From positions 591,449 through 655,448 of the forward strand of contig BJOX01000042.1 in assembly GCA_009731375.1 (NCBI GenBank): DNA of 64,000 nucleotides, written 5' to 3'. A program made the translations under genes and the position numbers. Every line of letters begins with the position of its first letter. Position 1 is the stretch's first letter. The stretch comes from Paulinella micropora (Eukaryota; Cercozoa; Imbricatea; Euglyphida). Shown here piece by piece: positions 1 to 15,499 of this stretch. The notes beneath the pieces were generated by a model that saw nothing but the letters and a program-made list of their open reading frames with translations, made no database searches and was not told the DNA's origin.

Positions 1-412
<412 letters not shown>

Positions 413-413
<1 letters not shown>

Positions 414-534
414 TGCTCCATCGGTGGCCCCGATCATCAGGCGAGAGACTGACACGGGGGGGTGGAGGACCTCGAACAAGGGTATTGGAGGCTTATGTCC
501 GTTGAGGATATGCCATTAGCTGCATCAGTACGCN
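413..534 (+). repeat. Dispersed repeat E, copy 1
   Basis: Non-repetitive sequence beginning GCTCCATCGGTGGCCCCGAT and ending at the gap near GCTGCATCAGTACG. The reverse complement of nearly the whole stretch occurs at about 25340-25460, so it is a dispersed element in inverted orientation some 25 kb apart. No coding potential is recognised. Gap bases run from about 534 to 612, followed by 200 bp of unique sequence with nothing identified. Confidence 0.75.
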
Positions 535-823
535 NNNNNNNNNNNNNNNNNNNNNNNNNNNNNNNNNNNNNNNNNNNNNNNNNNNNNNNNNNNNNNNNNN
601 NNNNNNNNNNNNCCATCTGGGACCTGTCGCCAGTTCGATTCCCGTCGGTGCCAGTATTTTCAAAGGACATTTTCTTTGAAAGTATTGGTCTGTCTGGAAG
701 GCTTGGAGCTGCCTTGCGGGGGTGTCAGTAGAGCCTATCGTCAAATCTTCGTACTCACTCCCCTCGCGGGTGAGACGATGGAGGCACATGTGCAGAAATG
801 CATTCGCCATTGACTGAGAAGCA

Positions 824-829
824 CTATTA

Positions 830-905
<76 letters not shown>

Positions 906-1028
906 TATTGTTGTTGTTGTTGTTGTTGTTGTTGTTACTATTGTTATCATTATCATTAATTTTATCATTATCATAATCACTACTATCATTACAGGTCCGA
1001 GATGCGAAACGGATCTTGGCATTATTAC

Positions 1029-1063
<35 letters not shown>

Positions 1064-1139
1064 TTTTTTTTTTATTATTATTATTATTATATATATATGC
1101 GCATGTGCAGAAATGCATCAGCCATTGACAGAGAAGCAC

Positions 1140-1175
<36 letters not shown>

Positions 1176-1230
1176 CATAGGTCCGAGAAGCGAAACGGAT
1201 CGTGGCATCAGCACAGGTTATGATCAAGAG

Positions 1231-1306
<76 letters not shown>

Positions 1307-1353
1307 AAGANNNNNNNNNNNNNNNNNNNNNNNNNNNNNNNNNNNNNNNNNNN

Positions 1354-1418
<65 letters not shown>

Positions 1419-1561
1419 GGGTCGTGGCATGATCACAGGTTATGATCAATCATGAATATATGTAAATTGTGTGTGTGTGTGTGTATGAGAGAAGAGAGAG
1501 AGAGAAAGAGACGGGTCGTGGCATCATCACAGCTTATGATCAATCATGAATATACGTCATT

Positions 1562-1633
<72 letters not shown>

Positions 1634-1682
1634 GGGTCGTGGCATCATCACAGCTTATGATCAATCATGAATATACGTCATT

Positions 1683-1720
<38 letters not shown>

Positions 1721-1790
1721 GGAGAGAGAAAGAAAGAGAGAGCGTTTATATTATATCTGTATCTATGTACGTTCACATGTCTTGGTGTAG
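824..1790. repeat. Compound ATT, GA and GT microsatellites with a repeated anchor
   Basis: ATT arrays (824-1100, 1140-1175) give way to GA arrays around a gap at 1311-1353. Three successive units (about 1420, 1510, 1630) each contain an ACGGGTCGTGGCATCATCAC anchor, a TATGATCAATCATGAATATA palindromic phrase and a GT/GA tract, so this is a higher-order tandem repeat rather than isolated microsatellites. Confidence 0.9.
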
Positions 1791-1823
1791 GTGTTATAAC
1801 AAAATCCTATGTATTTTCACAAT

Positions 1824-2038
1824 TGAGAAGTTCCTATTTCTTAAGCACAACGAACAATGACTTCAAGCGTTTCGATCTCGGTCAATATTTGCATCTACAG
1901 CCTGTGCTATGGCTCATTAGAAAGCTCTTGATGAGAGCTTTCAAACGAGCCACTACACAAGCCGCGAAGATCAGAACCGGCTGAGAACGAAGAGTTTGAA
2001 ATAATTGCTTATTGTGGTTAAGGACAAGGAACTTCTCA
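1824..2038. mobile_element. Foldback element family B, copy 1
   Basis: A 215-bp element with imperfect terminal inverted repeats: it begins TGAGAAGTTCCTATTTCTTA and ends with the near-complement GGACAAGGAACTTCTCA. A central palindrome lies around AGAAAGCTCTTGATGAGAGCTTTC. Copies occur at 3861-4075, 4377-4591 and, inverted, 25838-26062. The size, terminal inverted repeats and lack of an open frame suit a non-autonomous MITE or foldback element. No encoded transposase was seen. Confidence 0.8.
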
Positions 2039-2109
2039 CATTGTCTTTGTGTAGGTGTTGGTTTGTCAGAACGAAATTCCTATTGAGACTTCTACAGCAG
2101 GTCTGCTTG

Positions 2110-3280
2110 TTTACGTAATGCAATGTAATGCAATCTAATGTAATGTAATTTAATGTAATGTAATGCAATGTAATGCAATCTAATGTAATGTAATTCGATG
2201 TAATGTAGTGTAATAATGTAATGTAATGTAATCTAATGTAATGTAATGTAATGTAGTGTACTAATGTAATGTAATGTAATGTAGTGTAATTTAGTGTAAT
2301 TTAGTGTAATTTAGTGTAATGTAGTGTAATGTAGTGTAATGTATAGTAATGTAATGCATTTTAGTGTAATGTAGTGTAATGTGGTGAAATGTAATGTAAT
2401 GTAATGTAATTTAATGTAATGCGATGTAATGCAATGTAATGCGATGTAATGTAATGTAATGTAATGTAATGTAATATAATGTAATGTAGAGTAATGTAGT
2501 GTAATGTAGTGTAATGTAGTGTAATGTAATGTAATGTCATGTAATGTCATGTAGTGTAATGTACTGTAATGTAATGTAGTGTAGTGTAATGTAATGTAGT
2601 GTAATCTAGTGTAATGTAGTGTAATGTAATGTAATGTAATGTAGTGTAATGTAGTGTAATGTAATGTAATGTAATGTAATGTAGTGTAATCTAGTGTAAT
2701 GTAGTGTAATGTAGTGTAATGTAGTGTAATGTATAGTAATGTATAGTAATGTAGTGTAATGTAATGTAATTTGGTGTAATGTGATGTAATGTGATGTAAT
2801 GTAATGTAATGTAGTGTAATGTAGTGTAATGTAGTGTAATGTAGTGTAATGTAGTGTAATGTAGTGTAATGTAATGTCATGTCATGTAATGTAATGTAGT
2901 GTAATGTAGTGTAATGTAATGTAATGTAATGTCATGTAATGTCATGTAATGTAATGTAATGTAATGTAATGTAGTGTAATGTAATGTAATGTCATGTAAT
3001 GTCATGTAATGATATGTTATGTAGTGTTATGTAGTGTAATGTAATATAATGCAGTTTAATGTACTGTAATGTAATGTAATTTAATGTCATGTAATGTAAT
3101 GTTATGTCATGTGTTATGTCATGTCATGTTATGTCATGGTAATGTAATGTAATGTAATGTAATGTAATATAATGCAGTTTGATGTAATGTAATGTAATGT
3201 ATTGTCATGTATTGTCATGTAATGTAATGTAATGTCATGTAATGTAATGTAATGTCATGTAATGTAATGTAATGTAATAC
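2110..3280. repeat. TAATG pentanucleotide satellite
   Basis: About 1.2 kb of a 5-bp unit TAATG with interspersed variants TAGTG, TCATG and TTATG. The open frames on the minus strand encode only Leu-His-Tyr-Thr/Ile repeats and are products of the period. Confidence 0.95.
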
Positions 3281-3309
3281 AGATTACACATTCACACAGA
3301 CGCACCTGC

Positions 3310-3313
3310 ATGT

Positions 3314-3355
<42 letters not shown>

Positions 3356-3441
3356 ACACAGACGCACCTGCATACTTGCACAGAAACCTCTGCATGTTCT
3401 ATCTATCTATCTGTCTATCTACCTATCTATCTATCTCTTTC

Positions 3442-3484
<43 letters not shown>

Positions 3485-3701
3485 NNNNNNNNNNNNNNNN
3501 NNNNNNNNNNNNNNNNNNNNNNNNNNNNNNNNNNNNNNNNNNNNNNNNNNNNNNNNNNNNNNNNNNNNNNNNNNNNNNNNNNNNNNNNNNNNNNNNNNNN
3601 NNNNNNNNNNNNNNNNNNNNNNNNNNNNNNNNNNNNNNNNNNNNNNNNNNNNNNNNNNNNNNNNNNNNNNNNNNNNNNNNNNCCCCCCCCCCCCCCCCCC
3701 C

Positions 3702-3734
<33 letters not shown>

Positions 3735-3810
3735 TCTTTCTATCTCTCTCTTTCTATCTCTCTCTATCTCTCTCTCTCTCTATGTCTCTCTCTCTCTCTC
3801 TGTTTGATGG
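3310..3810. repeat. ATCT arrays, 42-base poly-C run, gap and CT array
   Basis: Two ATCT arrays separated by a CACAGACGCACCTGCAT phrase lead into an uninterrupted C run (about 3443-3484), a gap (3485-3682), a second C run and a CT array. The poly-C flanks on both sides suggest that the gap is a collapsed homopolymer. Confidence 0.9.
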
Positions 3811-3860
3811 TATTGTTACCCTTGTCACTGGAGAGACAGTTGAGCCTCACCACCGTTTTA

Positions 3861-4075
3861 TGAAAAGTTCCTACTTCTTAAGTACAATCAACAATGACTT
3901 CAAACGCTTTGATCCCAGCCGATATTTCCATCCACAACCTGTGCTATGGCTCATTAGAAAGCTCTTGACGAGAGCTTTCAAATGAGCCATTACACAAGCC
4001 ACACAAATCAGAACCGACCGAGAACGAATCGTTTGAAGTCATTGCTCGTTGTGCTTAAGGACAAGGAACTTCTCA
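3861..4075. mobile_element. Foldback element family B, copy 2
   Basis: Same length and layout as the element at 1824: left end TGAAAAGTTCCTACTTCTTA, right end GACAAGGAACTTCTCA, central CTCTTGACGAGAGCTTTC palindrome. It diverges from copy 1 at scattered positions but is very close to copy 3 at 4377. Confidence 0.8.
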
Positions 4076-4153
4076 TATTACACACGTACCTGCATCTACA
4101 CAATTCATGGAACATACATACAAACATATACATAAGCAGAGTCTGTTGCTATT

Positions 4154-4306
4154 ATTTATCGGTCACCTCCACAAAATGTGGTCAGGTTACCGATAAAACT
4201 ACATATGCAGCGCGCCAAAAAATTTGACGCGTTTTGCGGGCTCACCGGCGGCCCGGCTTGCCCGCAAAACACGTCAAATTTGTGGCTAGCCGCATAATAT
4301 ACTATA
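4154..4306. mobile_element. Foldback element family C, copy 1
   Basis: About 150 bp starting ATTTATCGGTCACCTCCACA, with an inner inverted repeat in which AATTTGACGCGTTTTGCGGG faces CCCGCAAAACACGTCAAATT. A second copy lies at 22582-22732 with matching ends. No open frame. It sits between two family B elements. Confidence 0.75.
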
Positions 4307-4376
4307 GCCTTGTCGTTGGGCAAGCAGCTGGGACTAACTACCATCTTCAACGCTGCACCGGTCAGTCTACACATCA

Positions 4377-4591
4377 TGAGAAGTTCCTACCTCTTGAGTA
4401 CAATCAACAATGACTTCAAATGCTTTGATCCCAGCCGATATTTCCATCCACAACCTGTGCTATGGCTCATTAGAAAGCTCTTGACGAGAGCTTTCAAATG
4501 AGCCATTACACAAGCCACACAAATCAGAACCAGCCGAGAACGAATCGTTTGAAGTCATTGCTCGTTGTACTTAAGGACAAGGAACTTCTCA
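4377..4591. mobile_element. Foldback element family B, copy 3
   Basis: Third copy of the 215-bp inverted-repeat element, 300 bp downstream of copy 2 and nearly identical to it over the interior, which suggests a local duplication or recent activity. Confidence 0.8.
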
Positions 4592-4604
4592 TTACAATCA
4601 TCTG

Positions 4605-5590
4605 AAAAAAGTTGTTGTTGTTGTTTTTGTGGTGCTGGTGTTGTTGATGGTGATGATGATGTTGTTTGATGTTGTTGTTGTTGTTGCTGTTTGTTGTCAC
4701 TGCTGCTGCTGCTGCTGCTGCTGTTGTTGTTGTTGTTACTGTTGATTATGATGTTGTTGATGCTATTGTTATTGTTATTGTTATTGTTATAGTTATTGTT
4801 ATTGTTGTTGTTATTGTTGTTGTTGTTATTGTTATTGTTATTGTTCTTGTCTTTGTCATCGTTGTATCATAGGCACCAGCAGTCAAGTTATTGCTATTGT
4901 TATTGTTAATATTGTTGTTATTATTATTGTCATTGTTGTTGTCTTTGTCATCGAATAGGCACCAGCAGTTAAGTTATTGGTGTTGTTATTGTTATTGTTA
5001 TTGTTATTGTTATTGCTATTGTTATTGCTATTGTTGTTGTCTTTGTCATCATTGTGTCATAGGCACCAGCAGTTAAGTTATTGTCATTGTTATTGTTAGT
5101 GTTGTTGTTGTTGTTCTTGTTATTGTTATTGATGTTGTCTTTGTCATCGAATAGGCACCAGCAGTTAAGTTGTTGTTGTTGCTATTGTTATTGTTATTGT
5201 TATTGTTGTTGTTATTGTTATTGTTATTGTTATTGCTATTGTTGTTGTCTTTGTCGTTGTGTCTTAGGCACCAGCAGTTAAGTTATTGTTATTGTTATTG
5301 TTATTGATATTGATATTGTTGTTGTTCTTGATATTGTTGTTGTCTTTGTCATCGAATAGGCACCAGCAGTTAAGTTATTGGTGTTGTTATTGTTGTTATT
5401 GTTATTGTTATTGTTATTGTTATTGTTGTTGTTGTTGTTGTTGTCTTTGTCGTCGTTGTGTGGTAGGCAACAGCAGTTAAGTTATTGTTATTGTTATTGT
5501 TATTGTTGTTGTTCTTGTTCTTGTTCTTGTTATTGTCATTGTTGTTGTCGTTGTCATCGTTGAGTTGTAGGCATCAGCGGTAAAGTCCAT
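4605..5590. repeat. Compound minisatellite of GTT/TTATTG tracts and a CACCAGCAGTTAAG anchor
   Basis: Six or seven units of roughly 90-110 bp. Each has a variable GTT/ATTGTT tract, a GTCTTTGTCATCG segment and the anchor AGGCACCAGCAGTTAAGTTA (near 4870, 4962, 5062, 5153, 5268, 5358, 5465). Degenerate anchors continue into the next blocks (GGCGCCAGCGGTCAAGTCC near 6382 and 8884), tying this array to the CTTG array downstream. Confidence 0.85.
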
Positions 5591-5669
5591 TCGCTTGCTT
5601 TGTTACTGTTGATGATGTTGTTTTGACTGTTGATGATGTTGTTTTGACTGTTGATGATGATGATGTTGT

Positions 5670-5765
5670 TTTATTTAATAACCAAATGCTTAATCAGAAA
5701 ACGTGAAAGATCAAAGGACCGATCGTTCGACTCTCGCTCCCTTTCTTGCCATAAGACAATCGTAT
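5670..5765 (+). repeat. Dispersed repeat D, copy 1
   Basis: Sequence running from TTATTTAATAACCAAATGCT through GATCAAAGGACCGATCGTTC to CGCTCCCTTTCTTGC. Related copies lie at about 14325-14420 (inverted), 26757-26990 and 27450-27790, the last two with a longer shared 3' part. No coding sequence recognised. Confidence 0.75.
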
Positions 5766-6190
5766 GCCTTTGTTACTGTTGTTGATGATGATGATGTTGT
5801 TACTGTTGATGATGATGATGATGTTGATGTTACTGTTGTTGATGATGATGATGTTGTTACTGTTGATGATGATGATGTCGATGTTACTATTGATGATGAT
5901 GGTAATGTTACTGTTGATGATGATGATGATGTTGTTACTGTTGATGATGATGTTAATGTTACTGTTGATGATGATGATGATGTTGTTACTGTTGATGATG
6001 ATGATGTTACTGTTGATGATGATGATGTTAATGTTACTGCTGTTGATGATGATGATGTTGTTACTGCTGATGTTGTTGTTGTTCTTACTGTTGATGTCGA
6101 TGTTGTTGTTGTTGTTGTTGTTATTGTTGTTGTTGTTGTTATTGTTGTTGTTGTTGTTATTGATATTGTTGTTGTCATCGTTTTGGTCGT
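5766..6190. repeat. GTT/GAT trinucleotide array
   Basis: Alternating GTTACTGTT and (GAT)n blocks with period three throughout. All long open frames here are poly-Asp/Val, poly-Met/Leu, poly-Thr/Ser or poly-Asn and are not protein genes. Confidence 0.9.
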
Positions 6191-6212
6191 AGGCGCCAGC
6201 GATTAAGTCCAT

Positions 6213-6357
6213 TCACATAAAAGCATTCACTGCCAGGTGATTATCCTTGTTGTGGTTAGCTTCCCGGGGAAATTCCGAAGTTCAGGGAATTTCCCCGGGA
6301 AGACAACCACATCAAGGGTAATTACCTAGGTAATTGGCGGTGAATGCTTTTATGTGA
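6213..6357. mobile_element. Palindromic foldback element family A, copy 1
   Basis: A 145-bp near-perfect palindrome: TCACATAAAAGCATTCAC at the left end is matched by GTGAATGCTTTTATGTGA at the right, and the centre holds CTTCCCGGGGAAATTCC facing GGAATTTCCCCGGGAAG. Copies at 14158-14306 and 26111-26272 keep the arms while the loop varies. The whole element could extrude as one cruciform. It has no coding capacity. Confidence 0.85.
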
Positions 6358-6427
6358 TTCCGCTTTTTGTCGTTTGTCGTAGGCGCCAGCGGTCAAGTCC
6401 ATTCCGCTTGCGCTGTTACTGTTCATG

Positions 6428-8864
<2,437 letters not shown>

Positions 8865-8959
8865 TTGTCATCGCGTTTGTCGTAGGCGCCAGCGGTCAAG
8901 TCCGTTCCGCTTGCGTTGTACGCTGCGACAGACATCTTATGCGTCAACGAGGTCTATAA

Positions 8960-8997
8960 TGATTGCTTGATTGATTGATTATATATATATATATATG

Positions 8998-9028
<31 letters not shown>

Positions 9029-9106
9029 CTTGATATATATATGTATATATATATATATATATATAATATGTATGTATATTATATATATATGCATGTATGT
9101 ATGTAT

Positions 9107-9148
<42 letters not shown>

Positions 9149-9234
9149 CATTGATTCATTGATTCATTCATTCATTCATTCATTCATTCATTCATTCATT
9201 CATTCATTCATTGATTGGTTGGTTGGTTGGTTGG

Positions 9235-9293
<59 letters not shown>

Positions 9294-9398
9294 GTTGGTT
9301 GGTTGCTTGGTTGGTTAATTGCTTGATTGGTTGGTTGGTTTGTCGGTTGGTTGATTGATTGATTGATTGATTAATTGATTAATTGGTTGGTTGATTGG

Positions 9399-9462
<64 letters not shown>

Positions 9463-9509
9463 CTGATTGATTGACTGATTGATTGACTGATTGATTGACT
9501 GATTGATTC

Positions 9510-9564
<55 letters not shown>

Positions 9565-9593
9565 AATTGATTGATTGATTGATTGATTAATTA

Positions 9594-9633
<40 letters not shown>

Positions 9634-9673
9634 GTTGGTTGGTTGATTGATTGATTGATTCATTGATTGATTC

Positions 9674-9724
<51 letters not shown>

Positions 9725-9776
9725 TGTTGATATTGATTGATTGATTGATTGATTGGTTGGTTGGTTGGTTAGTTGG

Positions 9777-9823
<47 letters not shown>

Positions 9824-9840
9824 GTTGGTTGGTTGGTTGG

Positions 9841-9881
<41 letters not shown>

Positions 9882-9984
9882 CGATTGATTGATTGATCGA
9901 TTGATTGACTGGTTGGTTGGTTGGTTGGTCAACCTGGTTGGTTGATTAGTTGGTTGATTGTTTGGTTGATTGATTGGTTTGTTC

Positions 9985-10016
<32 letters not shown>

Positions 10017-10080
10017 CTTTATTGATTGATTGATTGATTGATTGATTCGTTGGTTGGTTGGTTGGTTGGTTGATTGATTA

Positions 10081-10112
<32 letters not shown>

Positions 10113-10160
10113 GTTGGTTGGTTGATTGATTGATTGATTGATTGATTCATTCATTGATTA

Positions 10161-10191
<31 letters not shown>

Positions 10192-10192
10192 C

Positions 10193-10271
<79 letters not shown>

Positions 10272-10319
10272 TGTTGATTGATTTGTTGATTAATTCATTC
10301 ATTCATTCATTCACTCATG

Positions 10320-10386
<67 letters not shown>

Positions 10387-10475
10387 AGATTGATTGATTG
10401 CTTGGTTGGTTGCTTGGTTGCTTGGTTGGTTGGTTGGTTGGTTGGTTGGTTGGTTTTGGTTGGTTGGTCGGTTGG

Positions 10476-10537
<62 letters not shown>

Positions 10538-10602
10538 TGTTGATTGATTTGTTGATTGATTGATTGATTCATTCATTCATTCATTCATTCATGGATTGAT
10601 TG

Positions 10603-10661
<59 letters not shown>

Positions 10662-10741
10662 GTTGCTTGGTTGGTTGGTTGATTGGTTGGTTGGTTGGTT
10701 GGTTGGTTGGTTCATTGATTCATTGATTCATTGATTGATTG

Positions 10742-10810
<69 letters not shown>
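8960..10810. repeat. GATT/GGTT tetranucleotide array with an AT stretch
   Basis: An AT/ATGT stretch (8980-9105) leads into about 1.7 kb of GATT units with blocks of GGTT, CATT and TTGA variants. Minus-strand frames encode Asn-Gln-Ser-Ile repeats only. Confidence 0.95.
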
Positions 10811-10815
<5 letters not shown>

Positions 10816-10817
10816 AC

Positions 10818-10963
10818 CTGTAAATATGTATGTATGTATGTATTTGTGTATGTATCTATGTATGTATACCTGTATGTATGTATGTATGTATGTATGTATG
10901 TATGTATGTATGTATGTATGCATGTATGTATGTGTATGGGTGTGTGTGTGTGTGTGTGTGCGT

Positions 10964-10997
<34 letters not shown>

Positions 10998-11468
10998 ATA
11001 CCTGCACATATGTGTTTTTGTATCTATGTATGTATGTATATATGTATGTGTCTATGTATCTATGTATACCTGTATGTATGTATGTATGTATGTATGTATG
11101 TATGTATGTATGTATGTATGCATGTATGTATGTATGTATGTATGTATGTATGTATGTATGTATGTGTGTAATTTATGTATGCATGTATGTATGTATGTGT
11201 GTATGTATGTATTTATGTATGCATGTATGTATGTATGTATGTATGTCTGTATGTATGTATGTATGTCATGTATGTAATGTACGTATGCATGTATGCATGT
11301 CTGTGTGTATGTATGTATGTATGTATGTATGTATGTATGTATGTATGTATGTATGTATGTATGTATGTATGTATGTATGTATCCAAGGTATGCGTACGTA
11401 TGTATGGGTATGTATGTATGTATGTATGTATGTATGTGTATGTATGTATGAATGTATGTATTCTTATA
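10818..11468. repeat. TGTA tetranucleotide array with a GT tract
   Basis: Largely TGTA units with a GT dinucleotide tract near 10940-10998 and a few TGTC or TGCA variants. Encoded frames are Met-Tyr-Val-Cys repeats. Confidence 0.95.
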
Positions 11469-11469
11469 G

Positions 11470-11515
11470 GTGGAGCTTGAAGCTCTCTCAGGCATCCCAG
11501 TGAAAAATGTCCTCC

Positions 11516-11558
<43 letters not shown>

Positions 11559-11702
11559 GTTTATCTATCTATCTATCTACCTACCTACCTACCTACCTAC
11601 CTATCTATCTATCTATCTATCTATCTATATTATATATGTATATATACCTATCTATGTACCTACTTGAAGCTCTCTCAGGTATGCCAGTGAAAAACGTCCT
11701 CC

Positions 11703-11742
<40 letters not shown>

Positions 11743-12038
11743 GCTATCTATCTATCTACCTACCTACTACCTACCTACCTACCTACCTACCTACCTACCT
11801 ATCTATCTATCTATCTATCTATCTACCTATCTACCTATCTATCTATCTATCTATCTACCTACCTACCTATCTATCTACCTACTTGAAGCTCTCTCTCTCA
11901 GGCATCCCAGTGAAAAATGTTTTCCTCTATCTATCTATCTATCTATCTATCTATTTATCTAGCTATCTATCTATCTATCTATCTATCTATCCGTCTGTCC
12001 GTCTGTCTGTCTGTCTTTCTGTCCATCTCTCTTTCTAC

Positions 12039-12078
<40 letters not shown>

Positions 12079-12125
12079 TTGTCTGTCTATCTATCTGTCT
12101 ATCTATCTGTCTATCTATATTTCTA
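11470..12125. repeat. Minisatellite: GAAGCTCTCTCAGGCATCCC anchor plus ATCT/ACCT arrays
   Basis: Three units (anchors near 11478, 11665 and 11885) each carry a short unique segment, GAAGCTCTC...CCAGTGAAAAATGT, followed by ATCT and ACCT arrays of different lengths. The anchor is better conserved than the arrays. Confidence 0.85.
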
Positions 12126-12185
12126 CTTTCTACCGATCGACCGATCAACAAACATATATCCCTAGCTGTCTATAATTATCAGAAG

Positions 12186-12188
12186 TAA

Positions 12189-12227
<39 letters not shown>

Positions 12228-12311
12228 AAGCAGTAAAAGAATTGGTATTAGTAGTAGTAGTAGCAGTAGTAGTAGTAGTAATAGTAGTAGTAGTAGTAAT
12301 AGTAGTAGTAA

Positions 12312-12368
<57 letters not shown>

Positions 12369-12430
12369 AAGCAGGAGTAGAAGTAGTAGTAGTAGTAGTC
12401 GTAGAAGTAGTAGAAGTAGTAGTAGTAGAA

Positions 12431-12521
<91 letters not shown>

Positions 12522-12603
12522 CAACAGCAGTAGCGCTGTCCTTAATACTATACCCTACCCTACCCTACCCTACCCTACCCCATAATAATAATAATAATAA
12601 TAA

Positions 12604-12663
<60 letters not shown>

Positions 12664-12676
12664 TATAATGATTATG

Positions 12677-12757
<81 letters not shown>

Positions 12758-12758
12758 A

Positions 12759-12794
<36 letters not shown>

Positions 12795-12819
12795 CACTAC
12801 TACTACTAGTAATAATAGC

Positions 12820-12891
<72 letters not shown>

Positions 12892-12928
12892 AATACATTA
12901 AAAAAAAGTAAGAATAATAATAATAATA

Positions 12929-13003
<75 letters not shown>

Positions 13004-13023
13004 GTTATTATTGTTATTATTAT

Positions 13024-13061
<38 letters not shown>

Positions 13062-13082
13062 TCATAACCATTATTCTTCTTC

Positions 13083-13122
<40 letters not shown>

Positions 13123-13163
13123 TATTATTATTATTATTATTATTGTTGTTGTTGTTATTGTTA

Positions 13164-13248
<85 letters not shown>

Positions 13249-13275
13249 GTTATTATTATTATTATTATCATTATT
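12186..13275. repeat. AGT, TACCC and AAT/ATT arrays
   Basis: An AGT array (12186-12520), a short TACCC pentamer tract (about 12549-12580), then AAT and ATT arrays with ACT islands to 13275. Frames are poly-Leu, poly-Asn, poly-Ile or poly-Val artefacts. A 50-bp unique segment with a gap (13335-13367) follows. Confidence 0.93.
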
Positions 13276-13367
13276 ATGTTGACAGATGGCGGAAATCCGC
13301 GCGGGAAGTAAGAAGCTGTTAGGTAAAGATTTTANNNNNNNNNNNNNNNNNNNNNNNNNNNNNNNNN

Positions 13368-13551
13368 TACATACATACATACATACATGCATACATGCAT
13401 ACATACATACATACATACATACATACATACATACATACATACATACATACATACATAAATGCGTGCATATATGCACACATACATACATACATACATACAT
13501 ACACACACACACATATACATACACACATACAGACATACATGCATACATACA

Positions 13552-13585
<34 letters not shown>

Positions 13586-13990
13586 CATACATGCATACAT
13601 ACATACATACACACATACATACATACATACATACATATAGACATACATACATATATACATACATACATACATACATGCTTACATACATACATATATACAT
13701 ACATACATACATAAATACATACATACATACATACGTACATACATACATACATACATACATACATACGTACATGCTTACATACATGAATACATGCATACAT
13801 GCATACATGCATACATAAATACATACATACATACATACATATTTAGAGAGAGAGAGGGAGAGAGGGAGGGAGGGAGAGAGAGAGAGAGAGAGAACAAAAG
13901 CAATAGCGACACCAGCGACAACAACAACAACAACAACAACAATAACAACAACAGAAGCGGCAACAACAACAAAAACAGAAGCGACAACAC

Positions 13991-14031
<41 letters not shown>

Positions 14032-14105
14032 ACAACAGCAACAACAACAACAACAACAGCAACAACAACAACAGCAACAACATCATCAGCAACAACAACA
14101 GCAAA
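13368..14105. repeat. ACAT array, GA tract and ACA/GCA array
   Basis: ACAT units to 13840, a GA tract (13843-13892), then CAA/CAG-like trinucleotides to 14103. The encoded Asn, Tyr-Ile-His and Leu repeats are period artefacts. Confidence 0.93.
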
Positions 14106-14157
14106 TAGACAGAAAGAAAGAGTATCAACGAGATGGCCAGAAGCGAGCACAGCAACA

Positions 14158-14306
14158 CATCAAAGCATTCACCGCCAATTACCTAGGTAATTACCCTTGA
14201 TGTGGTTGGCTTCCCGGGGAAATTCCCTGAATTTCGGAATTTCCCCGGGAAGCTAACCACAACAAGGGTAATTACCTAGGTAATTGGCAGTGAATGCTTT
14301 TATGTG
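14158..14306. mobile_element. Palindromic foldback element family A, copy 2
   Basis: Second copy of the element at 6213: CAAAGCATTCACCGCCAATT at the left faces AATTGGCAGTGAATGCTTTTATG at the right, with the central CCCGGGGAAATTCC palindrome kept. The CCTAGG-containing arm is complete here on both sides, so this copy shows the ancestral symmetry best. Confidence 0.85.
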
Positions 14307-14324
14307 CAATCTCACAAAGACAAA

Positions 14325-14420
14325 CGATCGTCTTCACGCAAGAAAGGGAGCGAGGGTCGAACGATCGGTCCTTTGATCTTTCACGTTTTCTATAAAGCAT
14401 TTACCTTTATTAAATAATGA
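14325..14420 (-). repeat. Dispersed repeat D, copy 2 (inverted)
   Basis: Reverse complement of the unit at 5670-5765, including GCAAGAAAGGGAGCGAGGGT and GAACGATCGGTCCTTTGATC. It directly follows a family A palindrome. It ends in a GA array (14470-14605) that abuts a 768-bp gap (14606-15373) and then a CAGA array to about 15495. Confidence 0.75.
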
Positions 14421-14468
14421 TGTGCAGATAAGGGAGTCGGGACTGTCGTGGTTACTATGGGGGACAAG

Positions 14469-14605
<137 letters not shown>

Positions 14606-15402
14606 NNNNNNNNNNNNNNNNNNNNNNNNNNNNNNNNNNNNNNNNNNNNNNNNNNNNNNNNNNNNNNNNNNNNNNNNNNNNNNNNNNNNNNNNNNNNNNN
14701 NNNNNNNNNNNNNNNNNNNNNNNNNNNNNNNNNNNNNNNNNNNNNNNNNNNNNNNNNNNNNNNNNNNNNNNNNNNNNNNNNNNNNNNNNNNNNNNNNNNN
14801 NNNNNNNNNNNNNNNNNNNNNNNNNNNNNNNNNNNNNNNNNNNNNNNNNNNNNNNNNNNNNNNNNNNNNNNNNNNNNNNNNNNNNNNNNNNNNNNNNNNN
14901 NNNNNNNNNNNNNNNNNNNNNNNNNNNNNNNNNNNNNNNNNNNNNNNNNNNNNNNNNNNNNNNNNNNNNNNNNNNNNNNNNNNNNNNNNNNNNNNNNNNN
15001 NNNNNNNNNNNNNNNNNNNNNNNNNNNNNNNNNNNNNNNNNNNNNNNNNNNNNNNNNNNNNNNNNNNNNNNNNNNNNNNNNNNNNNNNNNNNNNNNNNNN
15101 NNNNNNNNNNNNNNNNNNNNNNNNNNNNNNNNNNNNNNNNNNNNNNNNNNNNNNNNNNNNNNNNNNNNNNNNNNNNNNNNNNNNNNNNNNNNNNNNNNNN
15201 NNNNNNNNNNNNNNNNNNNNNNNNNNNNNNNNNNNNNNNNNNNNNNNNNNNNNNNNNNNNNNNNNNNNNNNNNNNNNNNNNNNNNNNNNNNNNNNNNNNN
15301 NNNNNNNNNNNNNNNNNNNNNNNNNNNNNNNNNNNNNNNNNNNNNNNNNNNNNNNNNNNNNNNNNNNNNNNNNAGACAGACAAACAGACAGACAGGCAGA
15401 CT

Positions 15403-15433
<31 letters not shown>

Positions 15434-15434
15434 G

Positions 15435-15466
<32 letters not shown>

Positions 15467-15499
15467 AAACAGACAGACAGACAGACAGACAGGAAGGCA

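Noticed and set aside
612-655. tRNA-like T-arm (GTTCGATTCCC ... GGTGCCA)
   Set aside because: The T-stem does not pair and no D-arm or anticodon arm is visible next to the gap; at most a decayed tRNA-derived SINE.
2311-2880. 189-codon His/Thr/Leu/Tyr frame on the minus strand
   Set aside because: It is the translation of the TAATG satellite with no non-repetitive part.
9672-14150. Asn-Gln-Ser-Ile, Met-Tyr-Val-Cys, poly-Leu and poly-Asn frames
   Set aside because: All are translations of tetra- and trinucleotide arrays.
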